The position numbers were made by a program, and so were the translations under genes. DNA of 64,000 nt. Origin: Eretmocerus hayati. Its lineage: Eukaryota > Arthropoda > Insecta > Hymenoptera > Aphelinidae. Every line of letters begins with the position of its first letter. The first letter of the stretch is position 1. Below the pieces are notes generated by a model. It ran no database searches. It worked only from the letters and a program-made list of their open reading frames with translations, and was not told the DNA's origin. Shown here piece by piece: positions 9,428 through 21,929 of this stretch. Location of the stretch: the NCBI GenBank assembly GCA_029851415.1, contig CM056741.1, positions 88,199,282-88,263,281 on the forward strand, in the 5' to 3' direction.

Positions 9428-11962
9428 TTACATATTCTTCCCCACGAGTCTATAATCACCATATGCAAGAGTCTCGATACCGTCTTCTAGACAAACTCTC
9501 TTATCATCAGAAGGACTTATGAAAACTTTTTTCTCCTTAACCGAGAAGACAATGTGATTGACACTCCTAATACTTCTTTGTTCACCCGATGAAATTTCTT
9601 GATTAAGTAAACAATTCTTATAGTCTTGGAAAGTGATTCGATTTTTTCTTTGCACTCGACTCACACCTTTTGCACATTTTTTCTCTAGAGTGCCTGCCTC
9701 TGTTTGGAGCAAGAGACTATATGATTTTGGTCTCAAAAGAACAGCCTCTCTAATGATGGATGTGGGACATTCATCTGACATAATTCCTGGAACTTTTTTA
9801 TTCAAATTGATTGGAATGTTATATGTATTATTCGGTGGATATACTGAAGTGTCGAAGTGTGAATGACAGTCTCTTTTGATCATATTTTCATAGGAATCAA
9901 AAGAAAAACTGTATAGTAGTCCATCGGTGTCTACGTATAATAACTTATTCTGATCACCCGGAAAGTTCTTCATTACATAGTTATAGTGAAAATTATATAG
10001 TGTGATTTTTGATAGGTCTAAAATAGAAAAACCAACGTATACCGGTTTACCGATTTCTATTCGAGTTTTCGCCATTTCCACAGCAATGAGATTGTCACTA
10101 AAGATAACCATACGCTTAAAGCGGTCTGAGGCTGCAAGTGCTGAAGCACTATGACGTCCGTCCCACTTACTAATTGGTTTAACGTCAACACGTCTCCTCA
10201 TATTTTCAATGCATTTTCCGAAGATGCTGTTATTCATCATCTTGTATAGGTTCTTATCAAAGTCACTCGTAGACATCTGTCTAAAACGAGTGTTCAAATT
10301 GATGTAAGGCGCTAGCCAGGCACTCTGTTCAAATTTCAGAATTCTTGAAATTTTGGTTAATATTAAACCATTCGCTAAACACTGCTTTAGATATCTATAA
10401 TGAATGATATAATCTTTTTTGTCATATAACGTTGTCATTAACTTATAATTTTAATGTGTGGCACCAGGGGGAATCATCTTCTCAGGTGCAAATGGTAAAT
10501 CAGAGTGATATTCATGAATACTCGCTGGATATTCTAAATCAACCATGAGTATGTAGCCAACGTTTGAATCATCAGGAATTTTCTTTACGTCAAAATTTAG
10601 GTCTTGAACCCATTCAAAATTGTTTACTGGTAGCGGCTGTTGCATTGCAAAACCATATAAATTGTTAACGTCAAAATAACCAATAAATTTCTGCTCCTTG
10701 GAGCTATCAAAATCAGGCATGTATTGATTATTTGATTCTGCATAGTGTCTAACAGCACAACATATACCACCTCTTACACCTTGTTCTAAGAATAGCAACA
10801 TTGTTGGACATTTTATGATTTCTAATTCAATTTGAGTGTGTAATAACATACACTCCCAGGTGAAGCCTGGGAGTGTGAAGAAATGAGCAGGGTCTAGTCT
10901 ATAACTCTTCATAGAACTTGAACGAAAATTCTGAAAAATATCAGCAAGCAGTAGAATATCGCATTTCATGTAGAGCAGAGCATACTCGCCCAAGTTTTTG
11001 ATCTCAAACATGTTCCACACTTGCTTAACATGGTCGTAATCAGATTCAGAGATGGAAGTCTCTGTTAATATATTATAAAATTTATCTCTAGATGGTATCT
11101 GTGTTTCACCAAGTTTCTCCATACTATCAACATAGTCATATGGAAAACTGGCTTTACGAGTCAACAAATTGAAAATCTCTGCTTGGTCCAGCCCCGTTCG
11201 CTGTGTGATCGATTGAACTTGCTCTCTGAATTGCGAGTAGAGAATAGTTTTCTGGTTATTTGGTAAGAGGCTAGCAAGGTTATCCAGACCTGCGTTCAGA
11301 AATTTTAGGGAATCAATGAAACGGAGCTGGATCCGTGAGTTTTTTATATATTTCGTGAAGGAGATATAATTTTCAGTATTTTGAGGGATTATAGATATCT
11401 CACCCTCGATTGCATTCGCTATGTCAGTAATGATGAAATGTGCATCATACCTGTTGAAAGAAAGAAAAAAGAAATGATTGAATGTATTCATGGTGTGTTG
11501 AAGGAATTCGAATAGTTGAAACTCACCGAGAAAGGTTGTGGTATATAATTGGAATGATGAATGATTTGCGATATGCTAGATTACATGATCGATGTACTAA
11601 AGATCTTGGTCTGCCTGTGTGGTGGTCGTGGTCAATTACAGGAACGTCTTCTGAACCAAACTCCTTCTCACATATATGGCATGCTGTAACTCGTTGGAGA
11701 CGCATTTGTTCCTCATCAGTCAAATTGAGTGGAGAAGGGGTTCGACAACTCCTGGAGAATACACATGAAAATGTGAATTCGAATAGAACCATGAGAATTA
11801 TCCAAGTTTGTTCATTTCTATTACTCACTTGTTCCACTTCTTGTGCGATTTTTTCAAGTTCCAGGGCAAACCATCTCGAAACATCAGTTCCAACGTGATG
11901 AGCGTACACAGACTTCTCAGATTTATATTCATTTAAATAAAAATATCCTATGGAGAATGAGG
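9428..11962 (-). pseudogene. polB: Protein-primed DNA polymerase B, C-terminal two thirds
   Basis: Downstream part of the polymerase gene whose 5' part lies at 21921-23364. In order: a Cys/His zinc or HNH-like segment (CHICEKEF...DHDHHTG...HRSCNLAY) near 11620-11710, an exonuclease II-like NLSRYDAHF across the intron at 11451-11526, an exonuclease III-like YMKCDILLLADIF, motif A-like DVNNLYGFAM (10451-11491 frame, about residue 274), motif B KMMNNSIFGK and motif C YVDTDG (9428-10438 frame, about residues 66-75 and 168-173). It replicates the element with a protein primer. Damage: an in-frame TAA at 10451-10453 between motifs A and B, plus the array insertion at 11972. A second intron-like segment at 11752-11828 would shift the frame by one if spliced. 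Confidence 0.9.
11451..11526 (-). other. 76-bp intron in the polymerase gene
   Basis: On the minus strand the donor is CG|GTGAGT and the acceptor is TTTCAACAG|GT. Phase is preserved, and splicing joins the expected exonuclease motif exactly. It has canonical GT-AG ends and a pyrimidine-rich 3' end. This supports expression in a host nucleus. Confidence 0.75.
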
Positions 11963-11971
11963 TATGCCTTT
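11963..11971. repeat. Target-site duplication, left copy (TATGCCTTT)
   Basis: Nine bases identical to 21921-21929, directly abutting the first base of the 529-bp repeat array. They belong to the polymerase reading frame. Confidence 0.85.
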
Positions 11972-13654
11972 AATTAATTTTGACGCTCGATCGATATGAT
12001 CGGATATCGTATTTATCACTCGCGGGAATTTCAAATTATGAAGAGGTAATTTTATCGGTCTTTGCGAGTTGGAGTCAGCAAATTTTTGCTGAATTTTTAG
12101 CATCAATCGAGAATGGATTTTTCTCCACTCTCGATCAATGCACCTTTAGAGCCTCGTATGCTTCCGAGGATGCATCTAAAGGATTTTGATGGGAAGGGAT
12201 GAAAAGTAAAGATGAGAAAATGGGAAACTTGATGAGAAAATTTTGATTCTACGCTGATATTGTGCGTGTTTCGCCCTTCTCTCATTGCTCGGGCTTTTCA
12301 GAGTGGTGGAAGAGCAATGAGAGTTTACCACTGACACGCGGCTCGATTGGCCGAATGTTCGATGGTTTGAACGCCCTTATATACGAAAGTTCATCTTCGT
12401 TATGCGCTTGCGAGAAAGGTCAATTTAACCCGCTATTTCCATTTGATTTCTCAACATTTTTACTTTGGCAGCTCTTCGGCCTTCTGCCGGAGATATATCT
12501 AATTAATTTCGACGCTCGATCGATATGTTCGGATATCGTATTTATCACTCGCGGGAATTTCAAATTATGAAGATGTAATTTTATCGGTCTTTGCGAGTTA
12601 AAGTCAGCAAATTTTTGCTGAATTTTTAGCATCAATCGAGAATGGATTTTTCTCCACTCTCGATCAAAGCACTTTTAGAGCCTTGTATGGTTCCGAGGAT
12701 GCATCTAAAGGATTTTGATGGAACGGAATGAAAAGTAAAGATGAGAAAATGGGAAACTTGATGAAAAAATTTTGATTCTACGCCGATATTGTGCGTGTTT
12801 CGCCCTTCTCTCATCGCTCGGGCTTTTCAAAGTGGTGGAAGAGCAATGAGAGTTGACCACTGACACGCGGCTCAAGTGGCCGAATGTTCGATGGTTCGAA
12901 CGCCCTTATAGACGAAAAATCATCTTCGTTATGCGCTTGCGAGGAAGGTCAATTTAACCCGCTATTTCCATTTGATTTCTCAACATTTTTACTTTGGCAG
13001 CTCTTCGGCATTCTGCCGGAGATATATCTAATTAATTTTGACACTCGATCGATATGATCGGATATCGTATTTATCACTCGCGGGAATTTCAAATTATGAA
13101 GATGTGATTTCATCGGTCTTTGCGAGTTGAAGTCAGCAAATTTTCGCTGAATTTTTAGCATCAATCGAGAATTGATTTTCCTCCACTCTCGATCAATGCA
13201 CCTTTAGAGCCTCGTATGGTTCCGAAGATGCATCTAAAGGATTTTGATGGAAAGGAATGAGAAGTAAAGATGGGAAAATGAGAAACTTGATGAAAAAATT
13301 TTGATTCTACGATGATATTGTGCGTGTTTCACCCTTCTCTCATCGCTCGGGCTTTTCAGAGTGGTGGAAGAGCAATGAGAGTTTACCACTGACACGCGGC
13401 TCAAGTGGCCGAATGTTCGATGGTTTGAACGCCCTTATACACGGAAGTTCATCTTCGTTATACGCTTGCGAGAGAGGTCAATATAGCCCGCTATTTCCAT
13501 TTGATTTCTCAACCTTTTTACTTTGGCAGCTCTTCGGCCTTCTGCTAGAAATATATCTAATTAATTTTGACACTCGATCGATATGATCGGATATCGTTTT
13601 TATCACTCGCGGGAATTTCAAATTATGAAGATGTTATTTTATCGCTTTAACTCG
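11972..13654 (-). repeat. Short arm, about 3.2 units of the 529-bp repeat
   Basis: Landmarks such as GTGCGTGTTTCGCCC and CTTTGGCAGCTCTTCGG recur at 529-bp spacing (for example near 12262, 12791 and 13320). They are the reverse complement of the long-arm units. Copies are more diverged from one another than those in the long arm. Confidence 0.9.
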
Positions 13655-15217
13655 CAAAGACCGGCCACTTGAGCCGCGTGTCAGTGGTAAACTCTCATTG
13701 CTCTTCCACCACTTTGAAAAAACCGAGCAATGAGAGAAGGGCAAAACACGCACAATATCAGCGTAGAATCAAAATTTTTCCCCAAGTTTCCCATTTTCTC
13801 ATCTTTACTTTTCATTCCGTTCCATCAAAATCCTTTAGATGCATCCTCGGAAGCATACGAGGCTCTAAAGGTGCATTGATCGAGAGTGGAGAAAAATCCA
13901 TTCTCGATTGATGCTAAAAATTCAGCAAAAATTTGCTGACTTCAACTCGCAAAGACCGATAAGATTACATCTTCATAATTTGAAATCCCCGCGAGTGATA
14001 AATACGATATCCGAACATATCGATCGAGTGTCGAAATTACTTAGATATATCTCCGGCAGAAGGCCCAAGAGCTGCCAAAGTAAAAATGTTGAGAAATCAA
14101 ATGGAAATAGCGGGTTAAATTGACCTTTCTCGCAAACGCATAACGAAGATGAACTTCCGTATATGAGGGCGTTCAAACCATCGAACATTCGGCTACTTGA
14201 GCCGCGTGTCAGTGGTAGACTCTCATTGCTCCTCCACCACTTTGAAAAGCCCGGGCAATGAGAGAAGGGCGAAACACGCACAATATTAGCGTAGAATCAA
14301 AATTTTTTCATCAAGTTTCTCATTTTCTCATCTTTACTTTTCATTCCTTCCCATCAAAATCCTTTAGATGCATCCTCGGAAGCATACGAGGCTCTAAAGG
14401 TGCATTGATCGAGAGTGGAGAAGAATCAATTCTCGATTGATGCTAAAAATTCAGCAAAAATTTGCTGACTTCAACTCGCAAAGACCGATAAGATTACATC
14501 TTCATAATTTGAAATCCCCGCGAGTGATAAATACGATATCCGAACATATCGATCGAGTGTCGAAATTACTTAGATATATCTCCGGCAGAAGGCCCAAGAG
14601 CTGCCAAAGTACAAATGTTGAGAAATCAAATGGAAATAGCGGGTTAAATTGACCTTTCTCGCAAACGCATAACGAAGATGAACTTTCGTATACAAGGGCG
14701 TTCAAACCATCGAACATTCGGCCACTCGAGCCGCGTGTCAGTGGTAAACTCTCATTGCTCTTCCACCACTCTGAAAAGCCCGAGCAATGAGAGTATGGCG
14801 AAACACGCACAATATCAGCGTAGAATCAAAATTTTTTCATCAAGTTTCTCATTTTCTCATCTTTACTTTTCATCCCTTTCCATCAAAATCCTTTAGATGC
14901 ATCCTCGGAACCATACGAGGCTCTAAAGGTGCATTGATCGAGAGTGGAGAAAAATCCATTCTCGATTGATGCTAAAAATTCAGCAAAAATTTGCTGACTT
15001 TAACTCGCAAAGACCGATAAAATTACATCTTCATAATTTGAAATTCCCGCGAGTGATAAATACGATATCCGATCATATCGATCGAGTGTCAAAATTAATT
15101 AGATATATCTCCGGCAGAAGGCCGAAGAGCTGCCGAAGTACAAATGTTGAGAAATCAAATGGAAATAACGGGTTAAATTGACCTTTCTCGCAAGCACATA
15201 ACGAAGATGAACTTTCG

Positions 15218-15225
15218 TATATAAG
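15218..15225 (+). promoter_or_regulatory. TATA-like motif repeated in the 529-bp units
   Basis: TATATAAG followed by GGCGTTCAAACC. The same site recurs at 529-bp steps (15747, 16276 and onward) and inverted in the short arm. It could give each unit its own promoter; that is inference only. Confidence 0.35.
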
Positions 15226-17081
15226 GGCGTTCAAACCATCGAACATTCGGCCACTCGAGCCGCGTGTCAGTGGTAAACTCTCATTGCTCTTCCACCACTC
15301 TGGAAAGCCCGAGCAATAAGAGAAGGGCGAAACACGCACAATATCAGCGTAGAATCAAAATTTTTTCATCAAGTTTCTCATTTTCTCATCTTTACTTTTC
15401 ATTCCTTCCCATCAAAATCCTTTAGATGCATCCTCCGAACCATACGAGGCTCTAAAGGTGCATTGATCGAGAGTGGAGAAAAATCCATTCTCGATTGATG
15501 CTAAAAATTCAGCAAAAATTTGCTGACTTCAACTCGCAAAGAGCGATAAAATTACATCTCCATAATTTGAAATCCCCGCGAGTAATAAATACGATATCCG
15601 ATCATATCGATCGAGTGTCAAAATTAATTAGATATATCTCCGGCAGAAGGCCGAAGAGCTGCCGAAGTGAAAATGTTGAGAAATCAAATGGAAATAGCGG
15701 GTTAAATTGACTTTTCTCGCAAGTGCATAACGAAGATGAACTTTCGTATATAAGGGCGTTCAAACCATCGCACATTCGGCCACTTGAGCCGCGTGTCAGT
15801 GGTAAACTCTCATTGCTCTTCCACCACTTTGAAAAGCCCGAGCAATGAGAGAAGGGCGAAACACGCACAATATCAGCGTAGAATCAAAATTTTTTCATCA
15901 AGTTTCTCATATTCTTATCTTTACTTTTCATTCCTTTCCATCAAAGTCCTTTAGATGCATCCTCGGAACCATACGAGGCTCTAAAGGTGCATTGATCGAG
16001 AGTGGAGAAAAATCCATTCTCGATTGATGCTAAAAATTCAGCAAAAATTTGCTGACTTTAACTCGCAAAGACCGATAAAATTACATCTCCATAATTTGAA
16101 ATCCCCGCGAGTGATAAATACGATATCCGAACATATCGATCGAGTGTCGAAATTGATTAGATATATCTCCGGCAGAAGGCCCAAGAGCTGCCAAAGTAAA
16201 AATGTTGAGAAATCAAATGGAAATAGCGGGTTAAATTGACCTTTCTCGCGAGCGCATAACGAAGATGAACTTCCGTATATAAGGGCGTTCAAACCATCGA
16301 ACATTCGGCTACTTGAGCCGCGTGTCAGTGGTAGACTCTCATTGCTCCTCCACCACTTTGAAAAGCCCGAGCAATGAGAGAAGGGCGAAACACGCGTAAT
16401 ATTAGCGTAGAATCAAAATTTTTTCATCAAGTTTTTCATTTTCTCATCTTTACTTTTCATCCCTTTCCATCAAAATCCTTTAGATGCATCCTCGGAACCA
16501 TACGAGGCTCTAAAGGTGCATTGATCGAGAGTGGAGAAAAATCCATTCTCGATTGGTGCTAAAAATTCAGCAAAAATTTGCTGACTTTAACTCGCAAAGA
16601 CCGATAAAATTACATCTTCATAATTTGAGATTCCCGCGAGTGATAAATACGATATCCGATCATATCGATCGAGTGTCAAACTTAATTAGATATATCTCCG
16701 GCAGAAGGCCGAAGAGCTGCCGAAGTACAAATGTTGAGAAATCAAATGGAAATAGCGGGTTAAATTGACCTTTCTCGCAAGCACATAACGAAGATGAACT
16801 TTCGTATATAAGGGCGTTCAAACCATCGAACATTCGGCCACTCGAGCCGCGTGTCAGTGGTAAACTCTCATTGCTCTTCCACCACTCTGGAAAGCCCGAG
16901 CAATGAGAGAAGGGCGAAACACGCACAATATCAGCGTAGAATCAAAATTTTTTCATCAAGTTTCTCATTTTCTCATCTTTACTTTTCATTCCTTCCCATC
17001 AAAATCCTTTAGATGCATCCTCCGAACCATACGAGGCTCTAAAGGTGCATTGATCGAGAGTGGAGAAAAATCCATTCTCGA

Positions 17082-20000
17082 TTGATGCTAAAAATTCAGC
17101 AAAAATTTGCTGACTTTAACTCGCAAAGACCGATAAAATTACATCTCCATAATTTGAAATCCCCGCGAGTAATAAATACGATATCCGATCATATCGATCG
17201 AGTGTCAAAATTAATTAGATATATCTCCGGCAGAAGGCCGAAGAGCTGCCGAAGTGAAAATGTTGAGAAATCAAATGGAAATAGCGGGTTAAATTGACTT
17301 TTCTCGCAAGTGCATAACGAAGATGAACTTTCGTATATAAGGGCGTTCAAACCATCGAACATTCGGCCACTTGAGCCGCGTGTCAGTGGTAAACTCTCAT
17401 TGCTCTTCCACCACTTTGAAAAGCCCGAGCAATGAGAGAAGGGCGAAACACGCACAATATCAGCGTAGAATCAAAATTTTTTCATCAAGTTTCTCATATT
17501 CTTATCTTTACTTTTCATTCCTTTCCATCAAAATCCTTTAGATGCATCCTCGGAACCATACGAGGCTCTAAAGGTGCATTGATCGAGAGTGGAGAAAAAT
17601 CCATTCTCGATTGATGCTAAAAATTCAGCAAAAATTTGCTGACTTTAACTCGCAAAGACCGATAAAATTACATCTCCATAATTTGAAATCCCCGCGAGTG
17701 ATAAATACGATATCCGAACATATCGATCGAGTGTCGAAATTGATTAGATATATCTCCGGCAGAAGGCCCAAGAGCTGCCAAAGTAAAAATGTTGAGAAAT
17801 CAAATGGAAATAGCGGGTTAAATTGACCTTCCTCGCAAGCGCATAACGAAGATGAACTTCCGTATATAAGGGCGTTCAAACCATCGAACATTCGGCTACT
17901 TGAGCCGCGTGTCAGTGGTAGACTCTCATTGCTCCTCCACCACTTTGAAAAGCCCGAGCAATGAGAGAAGGGCGAAACACGCACAATATTAGCGTAGAAT
18001 CAAAATTTTTTCATCAAGTTTCTCATTTTCTCATCTTTACTTTTCATTCCTTCCCATCAAAATCCTTTAGATGCATCCTCGGAAGCATACGAGGCTCTAA
18101 AGGTGCATTGATCGAGAGTGGAGAAAAATCAATTCTCGATTGATGCTAAAAATTCAGCAAAACTTTGCTGACTTCAACTCGCAAAGACCGATAAGATTAC
18201 ATCTTCATAATTTGAAATCCCCGCGAGTGATAAATACGATATCCGAACATATCGATCGAGTGTCGAAATTACTTAGATATATCTCCGGCAGAAGGCCCAA
18301 GAGCTGCCAAAGTAAAAATGTTGAGAAATCAAATGGAAATAGCGGGTTAAATTGACCTTTCTCGCAAACGCATAACGAAGATGAACTTTCGTATATAAGG
18401 GCGTTCAAACCATCGAACATTCGGCCACTCGAGCCGCGTGTCAGTGGTAAACTCTCATTGCTCTTCCACCACTCTGAAAAGCCCGAGCAATGAGAGTATG
18501 GCGAAACACGCACAATATCAGCGTAGAATCAAAATTTTTTCATCAAGTTTCTCATTTTCTCATCTTTACTTTTCATCCCTTTCCATCAAAATCCTTTAGA
18601 TGCATCCTCGGAACCATACGAGGCTCTAAAGGTGCATTGATCGAGAGTGGAGAAGAATCCATTCTCGATTGGTGCTAAAAATTCAGCAAAAATTTGCTGA
18701 CTTTAACTCGCAAAGACCGATAAAATTACATCTTCATAATTTGAGATTCCCGCGAGTGATAAATACGATATCCGATCATATCGATCGAGTGTCAAACTTA
18801 ATTAGATATATCTCCGGCAGAAGGCCGAAGAGCTGCCAAAGTACAAATGTTGAGAAATCAAATGGAAATAGCGGGTTAAATTGACCTTTCTCGCAAGCAC
18901 ATAACGAAGATGAACTTTCGTATATAAGGGCGTTCAAACCATCGAACATTCGGCCACTCGAGCCGCGTGTCAGTGGTAAACTCTCATTGCTCTTCCACCA
19001 CTCTGGAAAGCCCGAGCAATAAGAGAAGGGCGAAACACGCACAATATCAGCGTAGAATCAAAATTTTTTCATCAAGTTTCTCATTTTCTCATCTTTACTT
19101 TTCATTCCTTCCCATCAAAATCCTTTAGATGCATCCTCCGAACCATACGAGGCTCTAAAGGTGCATTGATCGAGAGTGGAGAAAAATCCATTCTCGATTG
19201 ATGCTAAAAATTCAGCAAAAATTTGCTGACTTTAACTCGCAAAGACCGATGAAATTACATCTCCATAATTTGAAATCCCCGCGAGTAATAAATACGATAT
19301 CCGATCATATCGATCGAGTGTCAAAATTAATTAGATATATCTCCGGCAGAAGGCCGAAGAGCTGCCGGAGTGAAAATGTTGAGAAATCAAATGGAAATAG
19401 CGGGTTAAATTGACTTTTCTCGCAAGTGCATAACGAAGATGAACTTTCGTATATAAGGGCGTTCAAACCATCGAACATTCGGCCACTTGAGCCGCGTGTC
19501 AGTGGTAAACTCTCATTGCTCTTCCACCACTTTGAAAAGCCCGAGCAATGAGAGAAGGGCGAAACACGCACAATATCAGCGTAGAATCAAAATTTTTTCA
19601 TCAAGTTTCTCATATTCTTATCTTTACTTTTCATTCCTTTCCTTCAAAATCCTTTAGACGCATCCTCGGAACCATACGAGGCTCTAAAGGTGCATTGATC
19701 GAGAGTGGAGAAAAATCCATTCTCGATTGATGCTAAAAATTCAGCAAAAATTTGCTGACTTTAACTCGCAAAGACCGATAAAATTACATCTCCATAATTT
19801 GAAATCCCCGCGAGTGATAAATACGATATCCGAACATATCGATCGAGTGTCGAAATTGATTAGATATATCTCCGGCAGAAGGCCCAAGAGCTGCCAAAGT
19901 AAAAATGTTGAGAAATCAAATGGAAATAGCGGGTTAAATTGACCTTTCTCGCAAGCGCATAACGCAGATGAACTTCCGTATATAAGGGCGTTCAAACCAT

Positions 20001-21313
20001 CGAACATTCGGCTACTTGAGCCGCGTGTCAGTGGTAGACTCTCATTGCTCCTCCACCACTTTGAAAAGCCCGAGCAATGAGAGAAGGGCGAAACACGCAC
20101 AATATTAGCGTAGAATCAAAATTTTTTCATCAAGTTTCTCATTTTCTCATCTTTACTTTTCATTCCTTCCCATAAAAATCCTTTAGATGCATCCTCGGAA
20201 GCATACGAGGCTCTAAAGGTGCATTGATCGAGAGTGGAGAAAAATCAATTCTCGATTGATGCTAAAAATTCAGCAAAAATTTGCTGACTTCAACTCGCAA
20301 AGACCGATAAGATTACATCTTCATAATTTGAAATCCCCGCGAGTGATAAATACGATATCCGAACATATCGATCGAGTGTCGAAATTACTTAGATATATCT
20401 CCGGCAGATGGCCCAAGAGCTGCCAAAGTAAAAATGTTGAGAAATCAAATGGAAATAGCGGGTTAAATTGACCTTTCTCGCAAACGCATAACGAAGATGA
20501 ACTTTCGTATATAAGGGCGTTCAAACCATCGAACATTCGGCCACTCGAGCCGCGTGTCAGTGGTAAACTCTCATTGCTCTTCCACCACTCTGAAAAGCCC
20601 GAGCAATGAGAGTATGGCGAAACACGCACAATATCAGCGTAGAATCAAAATTTTTTCATCAAGTTTCTCATTTTCTCATCTTTACTTTTCATCCCTTTCC
20701 ATCAAAATCCTTTAGATGCATCCTCGGAACCATACGAGGCTCTAAAGGTGCATTGATCGAGAGTGGAGAAAAATCCATTCTCGATTGGTGCTAAAAATTC
20801 AGCAAAAATTTGCTGACTTTAACTCGCAAAGACCGATAAAATTACATCTTCATAATTTGAGATTCCCGCGAGTGATAAATACGATATCCGATCATATCAA
20901 TCGAGTGTCAAACTTAATTAGATATATCTCCGGCAGAAGGCCGAAGAGCTGCCGAAGTACAAATGTTGAGAAATCAAATGGAAAGAGCGGGTTAAATTGA
21001 CCTTTCTCGCAAGCACATAACGAAGATGAACTTTCGTATATAAGGGCGTTCAAACCATCGAACATTCGGCCACTCGAGCCGCGTGTCAGTGGTAAACTCT
21101 CATTGCTCTTCCACCACTCTGGAAAGCCCGAGCAATGAGAGAAGGGCGAAACACGCACAATATCAGCGTAGAATCAAAATTTTTTCATCAAGTTTCTCAT
21201 TTTCTCATCTTTACTTTTCATTCCTTCCCATCAAAATCCTTTAGATGCATCCTCCGAACCATACGAGGCTCTAAAGGTGCATTGATCGAGAGTGGAGAAA
21301 AATCCATTCTCGA
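17082..21313 (+). repeat. Four-unit higher-order repeat (2 x 2,116 bp)
   Basis: Diagnostic variants recur every four units: 'catattcttatc' near 17498, 19614 and 21730, and 'gagtatggcg' near 18490 and 20606. The blocks 17082-19197 and 19198-21313 differ only at scattered bases. Upstream, one spacing of the first marker is three units (about 15909 to 17498), so one unit type was lost or not yet gained there. Confidence 0.85.
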
Positions 21314-21920
21314 TTGATGCTAAAAATTCAGCAAAAATTTGCTGACTTTAACTCGCAAAGACCGATAAAATTACATCTCCATAATTTGAAATCCCCGCGA
21401 GTAATAAATACGATATCCGATCATATCGATCGAGTGTCAAAATTAATTAGATATATCTCCGGCAGAAGGCCGAAGAGCTGCCGAAGTGAAAATGTTGAGA
21501 AATCAAACGGAAATAGCGGGTTAAATTGACTTTTCTCGCAAGTGCATAACGAAGATGAACTTTCGTATATAAGGGCGTTCAAACCATCGAACATTCGGCC
21601 ACTTGAGCCGCGTGTCAGTGGTAAACTCTCATTGCTCTTCCACCACTTTGAAAAGCCCGAGCAATGAGAGAAGGGCGAAACACGCACAATATCAGCGTAG
21701 AATCAAAATTTTTTCATCAAGTTTCTCATATTCTTATCTTTACTTTTCATTCCTTTCCATCAAAATCCTTTAGATGCATCCTCGGAACCATACGAGGCTC
21801 TAAAGGTGCATTGATCGAGAGTGGAGAAAAATCCATTCTCGATTGATGCTAAAAATTCAGCAAAAATTTGCTGACTTTAACTCGCAAAGACCGATAAAAT
21901 CACATCTTCATAATTTGGAA

Positions 21921-21929
21921 TATGCCTTT
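21921..21929. repeat. Target-site duplication, right copy (TATGCCTTT)
   Basis: Second copy of the nine-base duplication, directly after the last repeat base and in the polymerase reading frame. Confidence 0.85.

Larger units (their letters stand above)
11972..21920. mobile_element. 9.95-kb Foldback/Mutator-like element made of two inverted satellite arms
   Basis: The insert consists wholly of 529-bp repeats. The short arm (about 11972-13654) is in one orientation and the long arm (about 13655-21920) in the other. A 9-bp target duplication flanks it, and the polymerase frame is continuous across the empty site, so it arrived as a discrete insertion. Nine-base duplications and tandemly repeated inverted arms are features of Drosophila FB elements and of Mutator relatives. 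No transposase is present; the open frames in the repeats are periodic artefacts on both strands. The two outer ends are not at the same repeat phase: the right end lacks about 56 bp present at the left. Confidence 0.8.
13655..21920 (+). repeat. Long arm, about 15.6 units of the 529-bp repeat
   Basis: The same landmark (ATGCTAAAAATTCAGC) occurs at 13908, 14437, 14966 and so on to 21843 with a spacing of exactly 529 bp and no indel drift. Each unit holds several short hairpins (CCTCG...CGAGG; ATCGAGA...TCTCGAT; CAGCAAA..TTTGCTG) and a TATATAAG motif in most copies. Confidence 0.95.

Noticed and set aside
12000..21850. Dozens of 60-119 codon open frames on both strands at 529-bp spacing
   Set aside because: They follow the repeat period, occur antisense to each other, and change ends with single-base variants; they are artefacts of a stop-poor repeat unit.
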